A DNA stretch of 64,000 nt from Cinnamomum chago (GCA_038049695.1 CP142459.1:71480501-71544500); one strand, 5' to 3'; shown: positions 12,001-23,663, counted from the first letter of the stretch. The notes: generated from the sequence alone by a model not told the origin. Made by a program: numbers and translations.

Positions 12001-12527
12001 GCTGACAAGCCTGTAATCTATGTTGTTTATCAATATCATGCATCATAGTATGATAAAATATTATTTAGCAGTAAGTCTTTGTTTAGATGTATGAATCCAA
12101 ATCACCACTAAACATTTGAACTAGATTTCCATGTTGAAAGGCTTAAGAATTTATTCATTTTCCCATTTATTAAGGCAGACAACTTTTGAGGGAACTGCAT
12201 TGGAAAAAAGGACTTCTTCTCCTCACGTATCCATACAAAAACTGGTCCACTTCTGCAATCATGTGTGTTTTCTGATAACTATGAGAATTAAGGAAAAGGT
12301 GATTCACTAAATGCTGTATTTATGTCCGTATCTTTATGCTGCTCGTGATATCTCAGGTGAAAGGTACATTTGATCAATATTAAACTATATTAGTTTGTTG
12401 CCTTTTTATGGTTCAGCCAACCAAGTTACAGCATGTCGAAAATGTAAGTGCAACCCATGATGAAGCATTTTTGAACTATGCATGTGCAACATGAAACAAT
12501 TGAATCTTCCACTATAGATTGAGCTGT

Positions 12528-12727
12528 TTGTTTTTTTTTTTATACCCAACTTGGGGCTGGGACCCCAGCCCTTTGGAGAGGGAAGTAGACTTTGGGTGAG
12601 ACGAGAGAGCCCTCTGAATAGAGAAGTAGACCTCCGGTGAGGTTGAACATCTCTCGAATGAGGGAAGGTGACTGCCTAGGTAAGAACTGACGTCTTTTGG
12701 CTCTTACCATTAGGGTATGAGGCCGTT
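12528..12727 (-). mobile_element. tRNA-derived SINE with 11-bp TSD
   Basis: The plus strand shows a T tract at 12528-12541, which is the poly(A) tail of a minus-strand SINE. It is flanked by perfect 11-bp duplications, GATTGAGCTGT, at 12517-12527 and 12728-12738. On the minus strand the head carries an A-box-like TAATGGTAAGAG and a B-box-like GTTCAACCTC, as expected of an RNA polymerase III promoter derived from tRNA. At 200 bp with its head at the duplication boundary it looks full length. Confidence 0.85.
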
Positions 12728-12738
12728 GATTGAGCTGT

Positions 12739-14528
12739 CAAGGATTCGGTTTCATCGCTTTTGAGCAATCGAAGTTTTCCCATCATTCTCCTTTGTCCAT
12801 AGAATAATTAAGAATCCTGCTACCATGTGATAAAAAACACACCCAGATTAGCTATCAATTTTGTATATTGCGGGACGACATGAATTCTTATTTCCATTCT
12901 AAATTTTTTGGGTACAGGTCATACATGGACTGAATCAGGGTATTTTAGGTGGTGCCAGTGTGGCTCCAACGCTTGTTGGTATATTTTCAGCCAAGAAAAA
13001 CATTTGATTTAAAAATGATTTTTTTGTTTGGCTTCAAACAATGTCCATGGTCAAGGTTTATGGGTAGTAGGATTGCAGATTGATCTTGACTGCCTGAAAT
13101 GAAAAGGCAGAGGAAGATCTGATGCATGGTGCAGATTGATATTGGTAGATCAATCTGTAGGATATGAGAAACTCTATTGCTATTTTGAGTGTTTTCTGCT
13201 TCGCTGGCAAATGCACTACAATGGAAACAGTGAGCAACAAAATGCTGGTTGCTAATAAACAGTTCGTGTCAAGTTAAATCAGATGTGCTTTCATCCCATC
13301 TCATATCCTTGATCCTTGATCATTGATCATAGTCACTTCAAATTTTTTAACCCAATGCTGCTTCAATGGCAAAGAAATAAAGTCCATCAGGAGATTGGAA
13401 TGTTATTAATGAAATTAATTTTTCTTTCCATTTTTGTCTGCTGTTCAAACCTTTATTTTTGAGCAATCAATCAAAGTGATAATCTTCCACTCCAGTAGAA
13501 TTTTGAATCCACATCCATGATGAAATATATCCTTTAAAATATATAATAATAAAAAAAAAACAATTGTCAAATGTTTGAAAGATTAGTTTCAAGCAAATTC
13601 TTTCTTGGCAGAAACTTAGAAGGGGAGCAATTCCCATTAATAAACACCAGTTGACAGAAAGTTGAAATGATAAAGCTACAAAGTTGAAAATTCCTGTCAC
13701 ATTTTCCTATTAAAGCCCTTCTAATGGATTCTTTTTGTAACATATAGATAGAAAATAGACATGTAATGTAATGACTATGTGAAGATGGATGCACAGCACA
13801 TGGTCCTATAAAGCAGTCTAGACTGTAGATATCTGGAGACAATACACATAGCCATGGACTGGATTGTGATACACCAACACAAAGAGTAACGAAGTTCACA
13901 TATTAAGGACAACAGAATAAAGTAGACTATTATTTAAAGCCAGCTGGGTCACCTAGTAATCCACGTAAATCTAATTATCAACCACACCAACTCATTGAAG
14001 CAGTCCTCCAGAATGGCCCACCTGAACTGGTGATCAAAACCGTCCAAAGGGAAACCTCAACACCCGCCAGTGGTGGGGAAAACCATGGCTGATTATTTAT
14101 TTCCTACCAACAATCTTTTCTATTTTATAAATGGAATCAAATGTAGATGTTATATGTTGTGACCATTTGTGGATTGAAGGGCTAAGATCATTCACAGAAA
14201 GGTACTTTGCCCATGGGCTGTTTGTTAGCGAGGATGGTTTTTCTGTGCTACAGCTGTTCTTGTAATTATTTTTGGTATTGCAAGAAACACCCAAGAAAGC
14301 CAAGAGACATGAACATATATAATCACCCCTTTGAATAACAAAAACAGACAATCAATCCCTTAAATAACTCTGCAAAACTATATCAAGCCTCTTCTACTAG
14401 AAGTATAAAATACTACATAAAATTTTTACATTGGTGGGTGGAGATCAGGAACATATTACATTCAGCAAAATGACAAAAACCCATTTTTTTTTTTTTTTTA
14501 TCCAGTAGAAATCAATCATATATGTTCT
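12739..14528. other. Intergenic, 3' side of the HIPP gene
   Basis: No gene is recognisable. The sequence is AT-rich, with scattered short minus-strand frames that show no family resemblance. The part next to 14,528 is the likely 3' UTR of the HIPP gene; a T tract at about 14,486-14,499 marks an A-rich stretch on the transcribed strand. Confidence 0.5.
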
Positions 14529-15089
14529 CTACATGATAGAACAGGCATTTGGATTCTCATCACTGAACATGTTGGAGTACTGATCATCCTGTCTGTATGC
14601 AGTGTTGGTGTTGCCAATGAACTCAACATTTCTGACATAACCCGGAGGGGCTTTCTTGTCATATGCCTGAGCTGTGTAGGGTTGAGCCACAAGGTTGTAA
14701 GGAATGTAAGGCCAAATCTCAGCCTTCTTCCCTGTGGATTTTGCCTTCTTCAGTACCTTGTTTGGCTCCACATAACCAGTCACAGTCACCTTCTGCTGTT
14801 TCCTGTTTATGTCCACAGATTTCACTCCTGCAAAAAAAATAAACATATCATCAAACAAGTTAGATTTCTTCACAAAGCAAATGACACCAACACCGATTTC
14901 TAATAGAAACTAGAGTGGAGAAAGATCCAAACCTTCCATTGAAGAAAGTGCTTTCTTGACTTTGAGCTCACACCCTTCACAGTCCATCCTGACCTTGAGC
15001 TCTACAGTCTGCAGCTGCTTCTTTTTCTTGTGCCTGTGGCCACTGGCCAACAAATCAGAGAAGTATTCCAAAGTACCTCCTACTCCCAT
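14529..15089 (-). CDS. HIPP: Heavy-metal-associated isoprenylated plant protein
   Basis: Two exons, 14933-15089 and 14529-14827, split by a 105-bp intron with GT-AG ends, encode 151 residues. The start MGVGGTLEYFSDLL matches the usual N-terminus of the family. A heavy-metal-associated domain follows (about residues 28-92): QLQTVELKVRMDCEGC holds the metal-binding CxxC, then the conserved VTVTGYVEPNKVLKK and WPYIPYNLVA. The C-terminus NACSIM* is a CaaX prenylation signal. Known members bind metals and attach to membranes or enter the nucleus through the lipid anchor; roles in metal and drought responses are reported. Domain, CaaX box and length are all intact, closest to the HIPP20-26 group from memory. 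The gene stands alone between repeats. Confidence 0.95.
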
Positions 15090-15325
15090 TTTTGAAACTT
15101 GTGGTGTTTGTAAGATGGTTTGTTTTGGAAATTGGAGCACTTAATAGGCCTCACTTGGAAATGACAAGGATGAACAGGCAAATGGCTAGGATGAATGCTT
15201 AAGGATTTGAAAGAAACTACAGAAAGAGGAGCTGGGAAATGAAAAGGTGACACAGGTGGGAAAGAAAGGGTGATGGATTTGCTAGAAACCAAAGAAACTT
15301 CTTCCTCAATAAAATATCTGATCAC
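15080..15325 (-). other. Long upstream ORF overlapping the HIPP start
   Basis: An 81-codon frame starts at ATG 15325-15323 and ends at 15080-15082, just inside the HIPP coding region whose ATG is 15089-15087, in another frame. If transcription begins about 30 bp below the TATA box at 15375-15382, this ATG is the first in the leader. It shows no domain and is probably regulatory rather than a protein of its own. Confidence 0.4.
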
Positions 15326-15374
15326 CAGCTCTTTCCACTGCTTCTCTGAGCCTCAACCTGCCCTGAAGCTCCCC

Positions 15375-15382
15375 TTATATAG
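15375..15382 (-). promoter_or_regulatory. TATA box of the HIPP gene
   Basis: CTATATAAGG on the minus strand lies about 290 bp above the HIPP ATG. This predicts a start near 15,345 and a leader of about 255 nt. The position is inferred from sequence only. Confidence 0.5.
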
Positions 15383-15399
15383 GCCTTTCAAAAAGGCAG

Positions 15400-17780
15400 A
15401 GAACTTAGCAGCATAAAATGCTTTTCCACTACAGCAGCAGAAGGAAAGGCGGTGGAAAAACCCCGAACAGAAAAAAGAATCCTTGTTACTCTGTTTTTAC
15501 TATGATTTGATCTTGATTACAAAATAATATATAGAGCTTTTACGACAGTAGGGAAGTGTAGTGCAAGAAAGCTGTGGGGTTGGAAGCTGTGAAATTGTTT
15601 TAGCTCACAATGAAAGAAAACAAACTGGCAAATGGAGAAAAGGAAAGAAAGAGACAGCTGGGAAATGGTGTGGTCCATGCAAAGAAGAAAAAAATAGGTT
15701 GGCGCTGAGATGCCTCATGTTAAAACTGATCTGGGTCCAGATTGCCTGATTTGGACCATTGATCTAACAAGCCCACCAGGAAGGGGCAGACCTTCATTTA
15801 TGCTTTTGGGGCAGTAGACCCCTGTGAGACATGGGTACACTTTCAAAATTCATATGAAAAATCTGAACCCACTTCCAAAATCCACATGAAAATCCCAAAT
15901 TTGCGATGAGACCAGACCACCTGTTTGGGTCTAACCCCCTTAAATGAAGAAGTCCTGGATCTATCAGGGGATCATTCATTCCCCAAATGCTCCTCTCACT
16001 GATTGGATATTTTGGAAAGCAAATGGATATTAGTCCAAGAAAGATCAAGACTATTAAAATCTTTCCATCTGGGCCAGACAGATCAATTGTGTAGGATCAT
16101 AGGACGGTTAAGGGGCCATAAAATAAGCAAAAATGTCTCCTGATGGGAGGTGCCGTAACCAGGGGCGAGTACACGTTTTGGAAATGTCAAATGAAAAATT
16201 CTATTTGATTTGGCTGCTTAGAGAATAGAGAGAGCTGGTAGAAAGCAAGAAAAGGAAATTTTAAAGCTGCCAACTTTTCAATAATACGTTTGAAGTTTGA
16301 AGTTTGAACTTGGAAACCTCCCTCCCACTCCACTACATGCATTTTCTATTACCTTCTTTCTATTGCTAATGGGATATTTTTTAGATATTTCTCCTGCTTG
16401 AGCTATCAAAGGTACCACCACCTGATCACCTGATAGAGACATGGACTCAGATCTAAACTGTTGTTCCATCTGGGATAACTATGAATAGGCCTCAAAATCA
16501 CATGCATCATATTATTCTAGCCAGCTGTTTAAAAGAAAGGAAAAATAATGAATATTTCCATGAACCATCCATATCCCTCCCTCAAAAGCCCTCAAAATGA
16601 AAGGTTCCAGTTGTCCCAATGAAATGATTATTAGGATCTGGCCCATCTAGAAATTTAGAACATGCTTGATAGCCTTTGATTGATGTCATAATTAATCTTA
16701 TTGAGTTTATGGGTCCCTGCTACTTGTGGATATGATAATCTTATGAATCAATGCAACAGAGAGATGATAGCTGCGTAAAGCTTAATGTAATGTTAGATAT
16801 TTATGAAGACTAAATGTTTGGAATACACTGTACATTGGTCCACATTGGGCACATACTACATAAAGCTTGAATGTATGTTCATATGTTTCATAATGTTTTG
16901 AGGGGCATAATTCCAAGGGGTTGGCTGAGTGTGTCAGAACAGGACAGAGATTTTACCCGACTTCTCTTTGGGCCCAAAGGAATTAGTACAGCCCAAATGG
17001 TTGGAAACCCTCCGTTAGCCAGAAAGAAAAAAATATATTTTGGGGGACATTATAGATGATTGATGTAGTTTTTATATAATTTAGGGATTCTCATTTTTAG
17101 GGTTCCATTATTGAAATTGCAGAGTCGTGAGAGAAAAACCTTGAGATTCTGTACCACCTTATTTTTCTCAAAAGATAGTAAAAGTTCAATTTCACCAATG
17201 GTCGTGGGCACATCATCCTCAGATTTCTTGTTTGTTGAGTCTGTATGCTTCTTTCTTCCTTCTGCATAAAAACTCTAAATTATTTTCACAACAAGTAAGG
17301 CCTAATTCTTTAGAGGTATTTCTAATAAGAATTTCTATGCTGGGGGATTGCTAAAATTAATATGATAGTTGTCCGATTAGAATTTCAAATGTTATAATTC
17401 ATACATGAAATTAAGAATTCCAATCCACTACATAAAAAGTCACGAATAGCCCTCAGAATCCCAGTATTTCAAATACTAAACATGCCATGAGAATTAGGAA
17501 TTCTCATATTCTCTAGAGAAGAACTCTCACAATTCTTACGAGAGGAAAGGCCCTTAACATCGTGTCACCTTCTTACGAGTTATGACCCACTTCTATTCAA
17601 AACAAACCTTTGATATAACATAAATTGTAATTATAAAAACTAATGTTTCACCAAGATAATAATATTCACCATTGAATTAATAATATGTACTTGATATATA
17701 AGATTAAATGTTTTCTAAGAAAAGATAAGTAATCACACATCTTAGCCATAATTACATACCCACCGAGTCTGTCACCATTA
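15400..17780. other. Intergenic, no gene seen
   Basis: This is the upstream region of the HIPP gene and the flank of the foldback element. No family-like frame was found. 17,297-17,553 has weak inverted ends (GGCCTAATTC and AAAGGCCCT) and AT-rich content, and may be an old MITE. Confidence 0.45.
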
Positions 17781-17909
17781 GGGCGTGTTTGGCACTTAAC
17801 TAAGTTAAAGTGAAGTGAAGTGAATCTAAATAAGAATTGACAAGGGTCATATCAAAAGTACACAATTTCAACATTCCCTCCATCTTTTTCAAAAAAAGTA
17901 ATAAAAAAA

Positions 17910-19212
17910 AGGGGATTTAACGGGAAAAACCCTCTAAAACAGGCTATTAATGAATTTGGCCCCAATAGAAAAGGCCAGACAGAATAGGCCCTAAATTGAT
18001 GTTTCTCTTTTCTTTTTTGTCTTTTAGCGTATAGTCGATATCGACGCTCTCGCCTGAACATTCATTCGTCTCTTCCTCTCTCTCTTATTCTCTCTTGCTC
18101 TCTGCAACTGATCTCAAATCATAATCTTTGAGAAGGAGGAAGAAGGAAAGAGAAAACTGGTAGGTGTCTGCAGATGAGATGCATGGAGATGGAGGTGTGC
18201 GCAGGGGCTGTGAGGGCGGAGTGCAGCAGTGAAGGAGGGGGAAACGAGAAAAGAAGAGGAGAAAAGAAAGAGAAAAAAAAAGGAAAGAGAGGGAGAAGGA
18301 AGGAAGAAAGAAAGGACGTGTGCACTGGCGTGGAGTGCAGTGGGTGGCAAAGGGTAGTGCAGGGAGAAAGGAGAAGAAGAGGGGGAGAGGGGGAAGGAAG
18401 AAAGAAAGAAAGAAATGAAAAAGGAGGAGAGCCATCTCAGTGGGGTATGCAGGTGGTTGTGCGGTGGCCCATCACGGCTCATCTCCTTCATCTCATCTTC
18501 ACCATCCCAGGACGCAGACAGCAGACCTCTCCCTCCTTCTCCTTTGTCCTCTCCAGCCAGCCAACCCACCACTCCTTCATCCTTTCCATCTCCCTCCCAT
18601 CAACCTCCATCTCACCCTATCCGTAGCCCTCACGCATCTCCCTTATCTCCACGCAGCCCATCATCAGCTCTTCTTCATCTCCATCTCCACGAGGAATGGA
18701 ATGCAAGTTCGGAGTCCTTAAATCGATCATTTAATTGTATCCATATCAAGCTGGAGGTGTTTTCAAATAAAGCCCATGAAGGTGTTCGATGAAATGACGA
18801 AGAGAAAGGAGAAGGAAATTTCACGCTCATTTTTCTTGTTTTTCTCATGGGAAAGAAGTCTGCTGCTGTTGTGGGGTTTGTCCTTCCTTGATTTTGCTCA
18901 CTAGGAGATATTGGATGAAAGGAATTAGAGAACATGAGTGGGGTTTTCATTTCTTGATTTTTGTAATTTTCAAACATATTTCATGTATATATATTTTGAA
19001 ATGTAAGGTCAATACATAATGAACTTGTAATGTTGTGAATGGTTTCCCCCTATTTGAGATGTTTGAAATGTGTTTGAGGAGTTTGAAATGTATTTGAAAT
19101 GTCCGAACTCTTGAGCTTTTGAAATGTCTGAGTGAAGGGTCGAAACCTCCCCACCAAAACTCTCTACTATGACGTTCAAGGATGAAATTGGTATTGGTTG
19201 AATCGGTGGAAG
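17910..19212. repeat. Left arm of the long inverted repeat
   Basis: Pairs with 21020-22300. It contains a purine-rich tract (about 18,215-18,425), pairing with a pyrimidine-rich tract in the other arm, and one partial palindrome ATAGTCGATATCGAC at 18031. Open frames on both strands (Ser/Pro-rich one way, Lys/Glu/Arg-rich the other) result from this low complexity and from the pairing. I do not treat them as genes. Confidence 0.85.
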
Positions 19213-19890
19213 CATTTTTTGGAAGGGTGATGCAAGAGTCAATGTGAAATCTTTTTTTGTTGGTGTTAATAGTTGGTGCTTATGTGATAGAAGATGCAGC
19301 CGTTCTGTATAGTGTACAGTCTATTGAAGCATTTTTTGGAAGGGGGATGCAAGAGTCAATGTGAACTCCTTTTTTGTTGGTGTTCATATTTGATGTTAAT
19401 GTGATAGAAGATGCAGCCGTTCTAGACAGTGTACAATCTACTGAAGCATTTTTTGGAAGAGGGATGCAAGAGTCAATGTGAACTCCTTTTTGGTTGGTGT
19501 TAATATTTGGTGTTAATGTGATAGAAGATGCAACCATTCTGGATAGTGTACAGTCTACTGAAGCATTTTTTGGAAGTGAGATGAAAGAGTTAATGTGAAC
19601 TCCTCTTTGGTTGGTGTTAGTATTTGGTGTTAATGTGATAGAAGATGTAGCCTTTTGGACAATGTAATCTCTACATGGAAGAGATTTTTTGGATGGGGGA
19701 TGCCCATGTTAATGTCATCATGTCCATTTTTATTGGTGTTAATATTTGGTGTTAATGTAATTGATAGAAGATGTAGTCGTGATGGACTTGCACATTTTGT
19801 TGAAGCATTTTTTGGAAGGGCACAAGTGTTAAACATACTTTTTCCTTTTATAAAGATCACCCTTTTTTGGGGTTATATGTTATTGAGAAC
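19209..19890. repeat. 117-bp minisatellite, six units
   Basis: Units begin with GAAGCATTTTTTGGAAG at 19209, 19326, 19443, 19560, 19678 (altered) and 19802. The first spacings are exactly 117 bp and the later ones 118 and 124. Since 117 is a multiple of three, the minus strand reads as a 39-residue repeat with a CIPLPKNAS core; the spacing is in frame for the first units only. Confidence 0.9.
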
Positions 19891-20020
19891 TTATCTATGA
19901 TAATATAATAGTTGTTTGTATTGTCCCGCTAATGATTTTTTATTTTTTTCCACTTTTATTATTGAAAATGATTAACAAACCACATCTAGAGCTACACTTA
20001 GTAAGTTATAGTATTATAAC

Positions 20021-20302
20021 ATAGTCGATATCGACTATGACTGTGTTTTTTATGTTTCAGCTAAATAGTCGATATCGACTATGACTGTGTTTTTTATGTT
20101 TCAGTTAAATAGTCGATATCGACAATGACAATAGTCGATATCGACTATGACTGTGTTTTTTATGTTTCAGCTAAATAGTCGATATCGACTATGACAATAG
20201 TCGATATCGACTATGACTGTGTTTTTTATGTTTCAGCTAAATAGTCGATATCGACTATGTCTGTGTTTTTTAGGCTTCAGCTAAATAGTCGATATCGACT
20301 AT
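20021..20302. repeat. Array of 18-bp palindromes at 22/44-bp steps
   Basis: ATAGTCGATATCGACTAT, its own reverse complement, begins at 20021, 20065, 20109 (one mismatch), 20131, 20175, 20197, 20241 and 20285. The steps are 44, 44, 22, 44, 22, 44 and 44 bp. The 44-bp units share the spacer GACTGTGTTTTTTATGTTTCAG and the 22-bp steps have only GACA. Partial copies sit in both arms, at 18031 and about 22168-22183. Each palindrome has two symmetric CG sites. It may be a protein-binding array or simply a satellite. Confidence 0.95.
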
Positions 20303-20633
20303 TGGTCGTATTAAACAAACCAGAGAATGATACATTCCATTGTACTAAACATTGTTCTGAATACATTGGTACATTCCATTCACACATTCAATTAACAACC
20401 ATACATTAACATACCATTCAATTTCAAATAATTATACATGAAGTTTCACAATATAAATCCAACTGCCCAAAACCATAGAAGTTCCACAACCACTGCCCAC
20501 AAGTTCCACAATTTCAATTACGAAGTAAAGAAAGTAAGTATCTATGTTTGGCCTCTCCTTCTACTGCCCAAAAAACCTTCCCAAAACTTCTTCTAACCAG
20601 TTAAGAGAATTACATCAAACTAGCATTCACTTG

Positions 20634-20840
20634 TCAACTTCTTTTAAATAACTCAATGACAATTCTGCTACGGAAGTAAGGGATGTCAGACTGTGTAAAT
20701 GTGATAGGACGACAGTGAACACAATGCTCCGCGAATGCCACAGTGAAAACTTCGTAGTCATTACAATTGTCTTGATGATGAATGTCTTCCTTAAACAGGA
20801 TAGTCCATAAAAATGGATTCGTCCAGTACTTTATTTAAAT
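20634..20840 (-). pseudogene. C-terminal remnant of a Ulp1-type (C48) protease
   Basis: The minus strand reads YWTNPFLWTILFKEDIHH, then QDNCNDYEVFTVAFAEH, then RPITFTQSDIPYFR and a stop at 20634-20636. This is the layout of the Ulp1/SENP protease C-terminus, where the family has Q-x-x-x-N-D-C-G-V-F followed by an AEH helix and an ITFTQ-DIPYFR segment. The catalytic Cys-Gly positions here read Tyr-Glu, so the fragment cannot be active. Upstream frames are closed by stops. Such genes are carried by some Mutator-like and CACTA transposons of plants, which fits its place in the loop of the foldback element. Confidence 0.55.
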
Positions 20841-21019
20841 CGTTGCTAGATACCATGGTACAAATACTGGCTAGTTCATCATCTCTACATGAAAGAGATG
20901 TTTGTTAATAAAACACAATGCTACATATATTAATGAAGATGGGTACTACATGAAAGTAATGGGGAAAACATTAGTATAGAGTTTTGGTGGAGAAGGTTTC
21001 ATCCGACTCATTTCGCAAC

Positions 21020-22300
21020 TTCCACTGATTTAGCCAATACCAATCTCATCCTTGAACGTCATAGTTGAAAGTTTTGGTGGGGAAGGTTTCAGTCCTTCAC
21101 TCAGACATTTCAAAAGCTCAAGAGTTTAAGACATCTCAAACACATTTCAAACATCTCAAATAGGGGGAAACCATTATCAACATTACAAGTTCATTATGTA
21201 TTGACCTTACATTTCAAAATATATATACATGAAATATGTTTGAAAATTACAAAAATCAAGAAATGAAAACCCCACTCATGTTCTCTAATTCCTTTCATCC
21301 AATATCTCCTAGTGAGCAAAATCAAGGAAGGACAAACCCCACAACAGCAGCAGACTTCTTTCCCATGAGAAAAACAAGAGAAATGAGCGTGAAATTTCCT
21401 TCTCCTTTCTCTTCGTCATTTCATCGAACACCTTCATGGGCTTTATTTGAAAACACCTCCAGCTTGATATGGATACAATTAAATGATTGATTTAAGGACT
21501 CCGAACTTGCATTCCAATCCTCGTGGAGATGGAGATGAAGAAGAGCTGATGATGGGCTGCGTGGAGATAAGGGAGATGCGTGAGGGCTACGGATAGGGTG
21601 AGATGGAGGTTGATGGGAGGGAGATGGAAAGGATGAAGGAGTGGTGGGTTGGCTGGCCGGAGAGGACAAAGGAGAAGGAGGGAGAGGTCTGCTGTCTGCG
21701 TCCTGGGATGGTGAAGATGAGATGAAGGAGATGAGCCGTGATGGGCCACCGCACAACCACCTGCATACCCCACTGAGATGGCTCTCCTCCTTTTTTCATT
21801 TCTTTCTTTCTTTCTTCCTTCCCCCTCTCCCCCTCTTCTTCTCCTTTCTCCCTGCACTACCCTTTGCCACCCACTGCACTCCACGCCAGTGCACACGTCC
21901 TTTCTTTCTTCCTTCCTTCTCCCTCTCTTTCCTTTTTTTTTCTCTTTCTTTTCTCCTCTTCTTTTCTCGTTTCCCCCTCCTTCACTGCTGCACTCCGCCC
22001 TCACAGCCCCTGCGCACACCTCCATCTCCATGCATCTCATCTGCAGACACCTACCAGCTTTTTCTTTCCTTCTTCCTCCTTCTCAAAGATTATGATTTGA
22101 GATCAGTTGCAGAGAGCAAGAGAGAATAAGAGAGAGAGGAAGAGACGAATGAATGTTCAGGCGAGAGCGTCGATATCGACTATAGCACTAAAAGACAAAA
22201 AAGAAAAGAGAAACATCAATTTAGGGCCTATTCTGTCTGGCCTTTTCTATTGGGGCCAAATTCATTAATAGTCTGTTTTAGAGGGTTTTTCCCGTTAAAT
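21020..22300. repeat. Right arm of the long inverted repeat
   Basis: Reverse complement of 17910-19212, with its own purine/pyrimidine tract (about 21,790-21,980) and the partial palindrome near 22,168-22,183. Outside 22,300 the two arms diverge for about 150 bp before the matching outer termini. Confidence 0.85.
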
Positions 22301-22648
22301 CCCCTAAAAAAAAAAAACCTACTTTTTCCACTAAAAAAAAAAACCTCTACTTTTCTATACAAAAAGTCAAAAAGATTCTATATCCAACAACTAAAAATAA
22401 AATATCATCATAATACCTTATATTTTATTCTCTCTTAATTTGACGCTTCACCTTACTTCACTTCAATTCACCGTACATCCAAACAGGCGCTTGACATTAT
22501 AGCCAAAGATTGAACCTAATTGTTAACTATGTGAAAGGGTAAGGGAGCAAACCACCTACCACAAGGTATTAATGATACATGATGGATAAAGATGAAGATT
22601 TGAGTTTAACTCTCATCACTACTGGTGCAAACTACAAATATATGTATA

Positions 22649-22842
22649 GGGAAAGTTTCAAATGCATCTATCCCTCACCATAGGGTGAGAGAAACTTCTA
22701 TAATTAAGAATTTTCAAGTACAAAAGTTATTTTTCAAATACATAGGGTGAGGTATACTTTCTTGTCTTCATTTGCAAAAAGGAAAGTGTTCTTCACTCTA
22801 TATCTCTATATAGTGAGGGATAAATGCACTTGAAACTTTCCC
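22649..22842. mobile_element. MITE with 33-bp terminal inverted repeats
   Basis: Left GGGAAAGTTTCAAATGCATC and right, reversed, GGGAAAGTTTCAAGTGCATT continue through TATCCCTCAC, giving about 33 bp of inverted repeat around a 130-bp AT-rich centre. TA dinucleotides flank both ends, in the style of Stowaway elements, but an adjacent AT microsatellite makes the duplication ambiguous. Confidence 0.65.
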
Positions 22843-23663
22843 ATATATATATATATATATATTTCAAATACACATCTATAGTGGACAGGGCATTGGTTTT
22901 GAGCATGTGATTGTGAAACTTTCATGTGACAGATGATGATGATATGTTAATATATATGAAGAGCGGCCCTCACGTAGCTTTCCCTTGACAGGACATTTCA
23001 TGACCTATCTACCATACATCTTTTCTGGTCTCCTTGGGATGCAGACTGTTCGGCCGAATTTCTGCTCCACCACACAATCAAATGACCATCATCAAATCTT
23101 GACAGTGGGCCCCACATGGATGCTTACAAGTTCTCCAGGAAATGCTCCCACAATATTATTGGCCGGATTCATGTGGAGTTTCTATGAATCATGTTGATGA
23201 CTTCACTAATTGATGAATGTGGGGCTCACTTTTGCTTAGATTAAAGTGGCATTGACATGACGCTAATTGATTGAAACATTCATACATCCTGTGTATGTGC
23301 TGTGAGAGGAATTGCAATATAGAGGAAGTTTGTTTTAATTTCTTGTCCAGCCTTTTTATATATAAGAGGTAAAAAATTTAAATATCTCTCTCTCTCTCTC
23401 ACCAAAATAGATGTTCATGGAAAGTGGAATCCTTGGCCCTCACCCTAAGAAAATGATGGTTATAATTTGATAAAGTGACATAGGAGTAAGCCTAGTGCCA
23501 AGCCATATTTTGATGGCTATGTAAAATGTAACCGTGGATGATGATTGATGACTGGAGGAGTCAGGAGAGTGAGTAGAAGTAACATCCATACAGCTAATAA
23601 AAACAACCTACACCCAACAATAGCAAATATAAAAATGCCTATGATTGAATGTATATCAGTATA

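Larger units (their letters stand above)
17781..22490. mobile_element. 4.7-kb foldback element with 1.3-kb inverted arms
   Basis: The outer ends are GGGCGTGTTTGG at 17781 and, reversed, GCGCCTGTTTGG at 22490, followed inward by related GTGAAGTGAAG stretches. From about 17,910 the left arm matches the reverse complement of the right arm (to about 22,300), continuing to about 19,212 and 21,020. The arms are nearly identical over some 1.3 kb, with only scattered substitutions and small gaps. The 1.8-kb loop carries a 117-bp minisatellite, a palindrome array and a Ulp1 protease remnant. The flanks are TTA and TTG, so no perfect target duplication was found. Ulp1 genes are known passengers of some plant Mutator-like elements, but the termini look more like PIF/Harbinger, so superfamily is open. 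No transposase is present. Confidence 0.75.

Noticed and set aside
18775-18830. KVFDEM-like peptide suggesting a captured PPR gene fragment
   Set aside because: Only one short motif matches; the neighbouring residues do not follow the PPR repeat.
18085-18977. Several open frames of 60-150 codons in the left arm, mirrored at 21,236-22,129
   Set aside because: They arise from low-complexity purine/pyrimidine tracts that are open on both strands and in several frames, and no domain is visible.
20021-20302. Regularly spaced palindromes as a CRISPR-like array
   Set aside because: Spacers are the same sequence rather than unique, no cas genes are present, and the DNA is plant nuclear.
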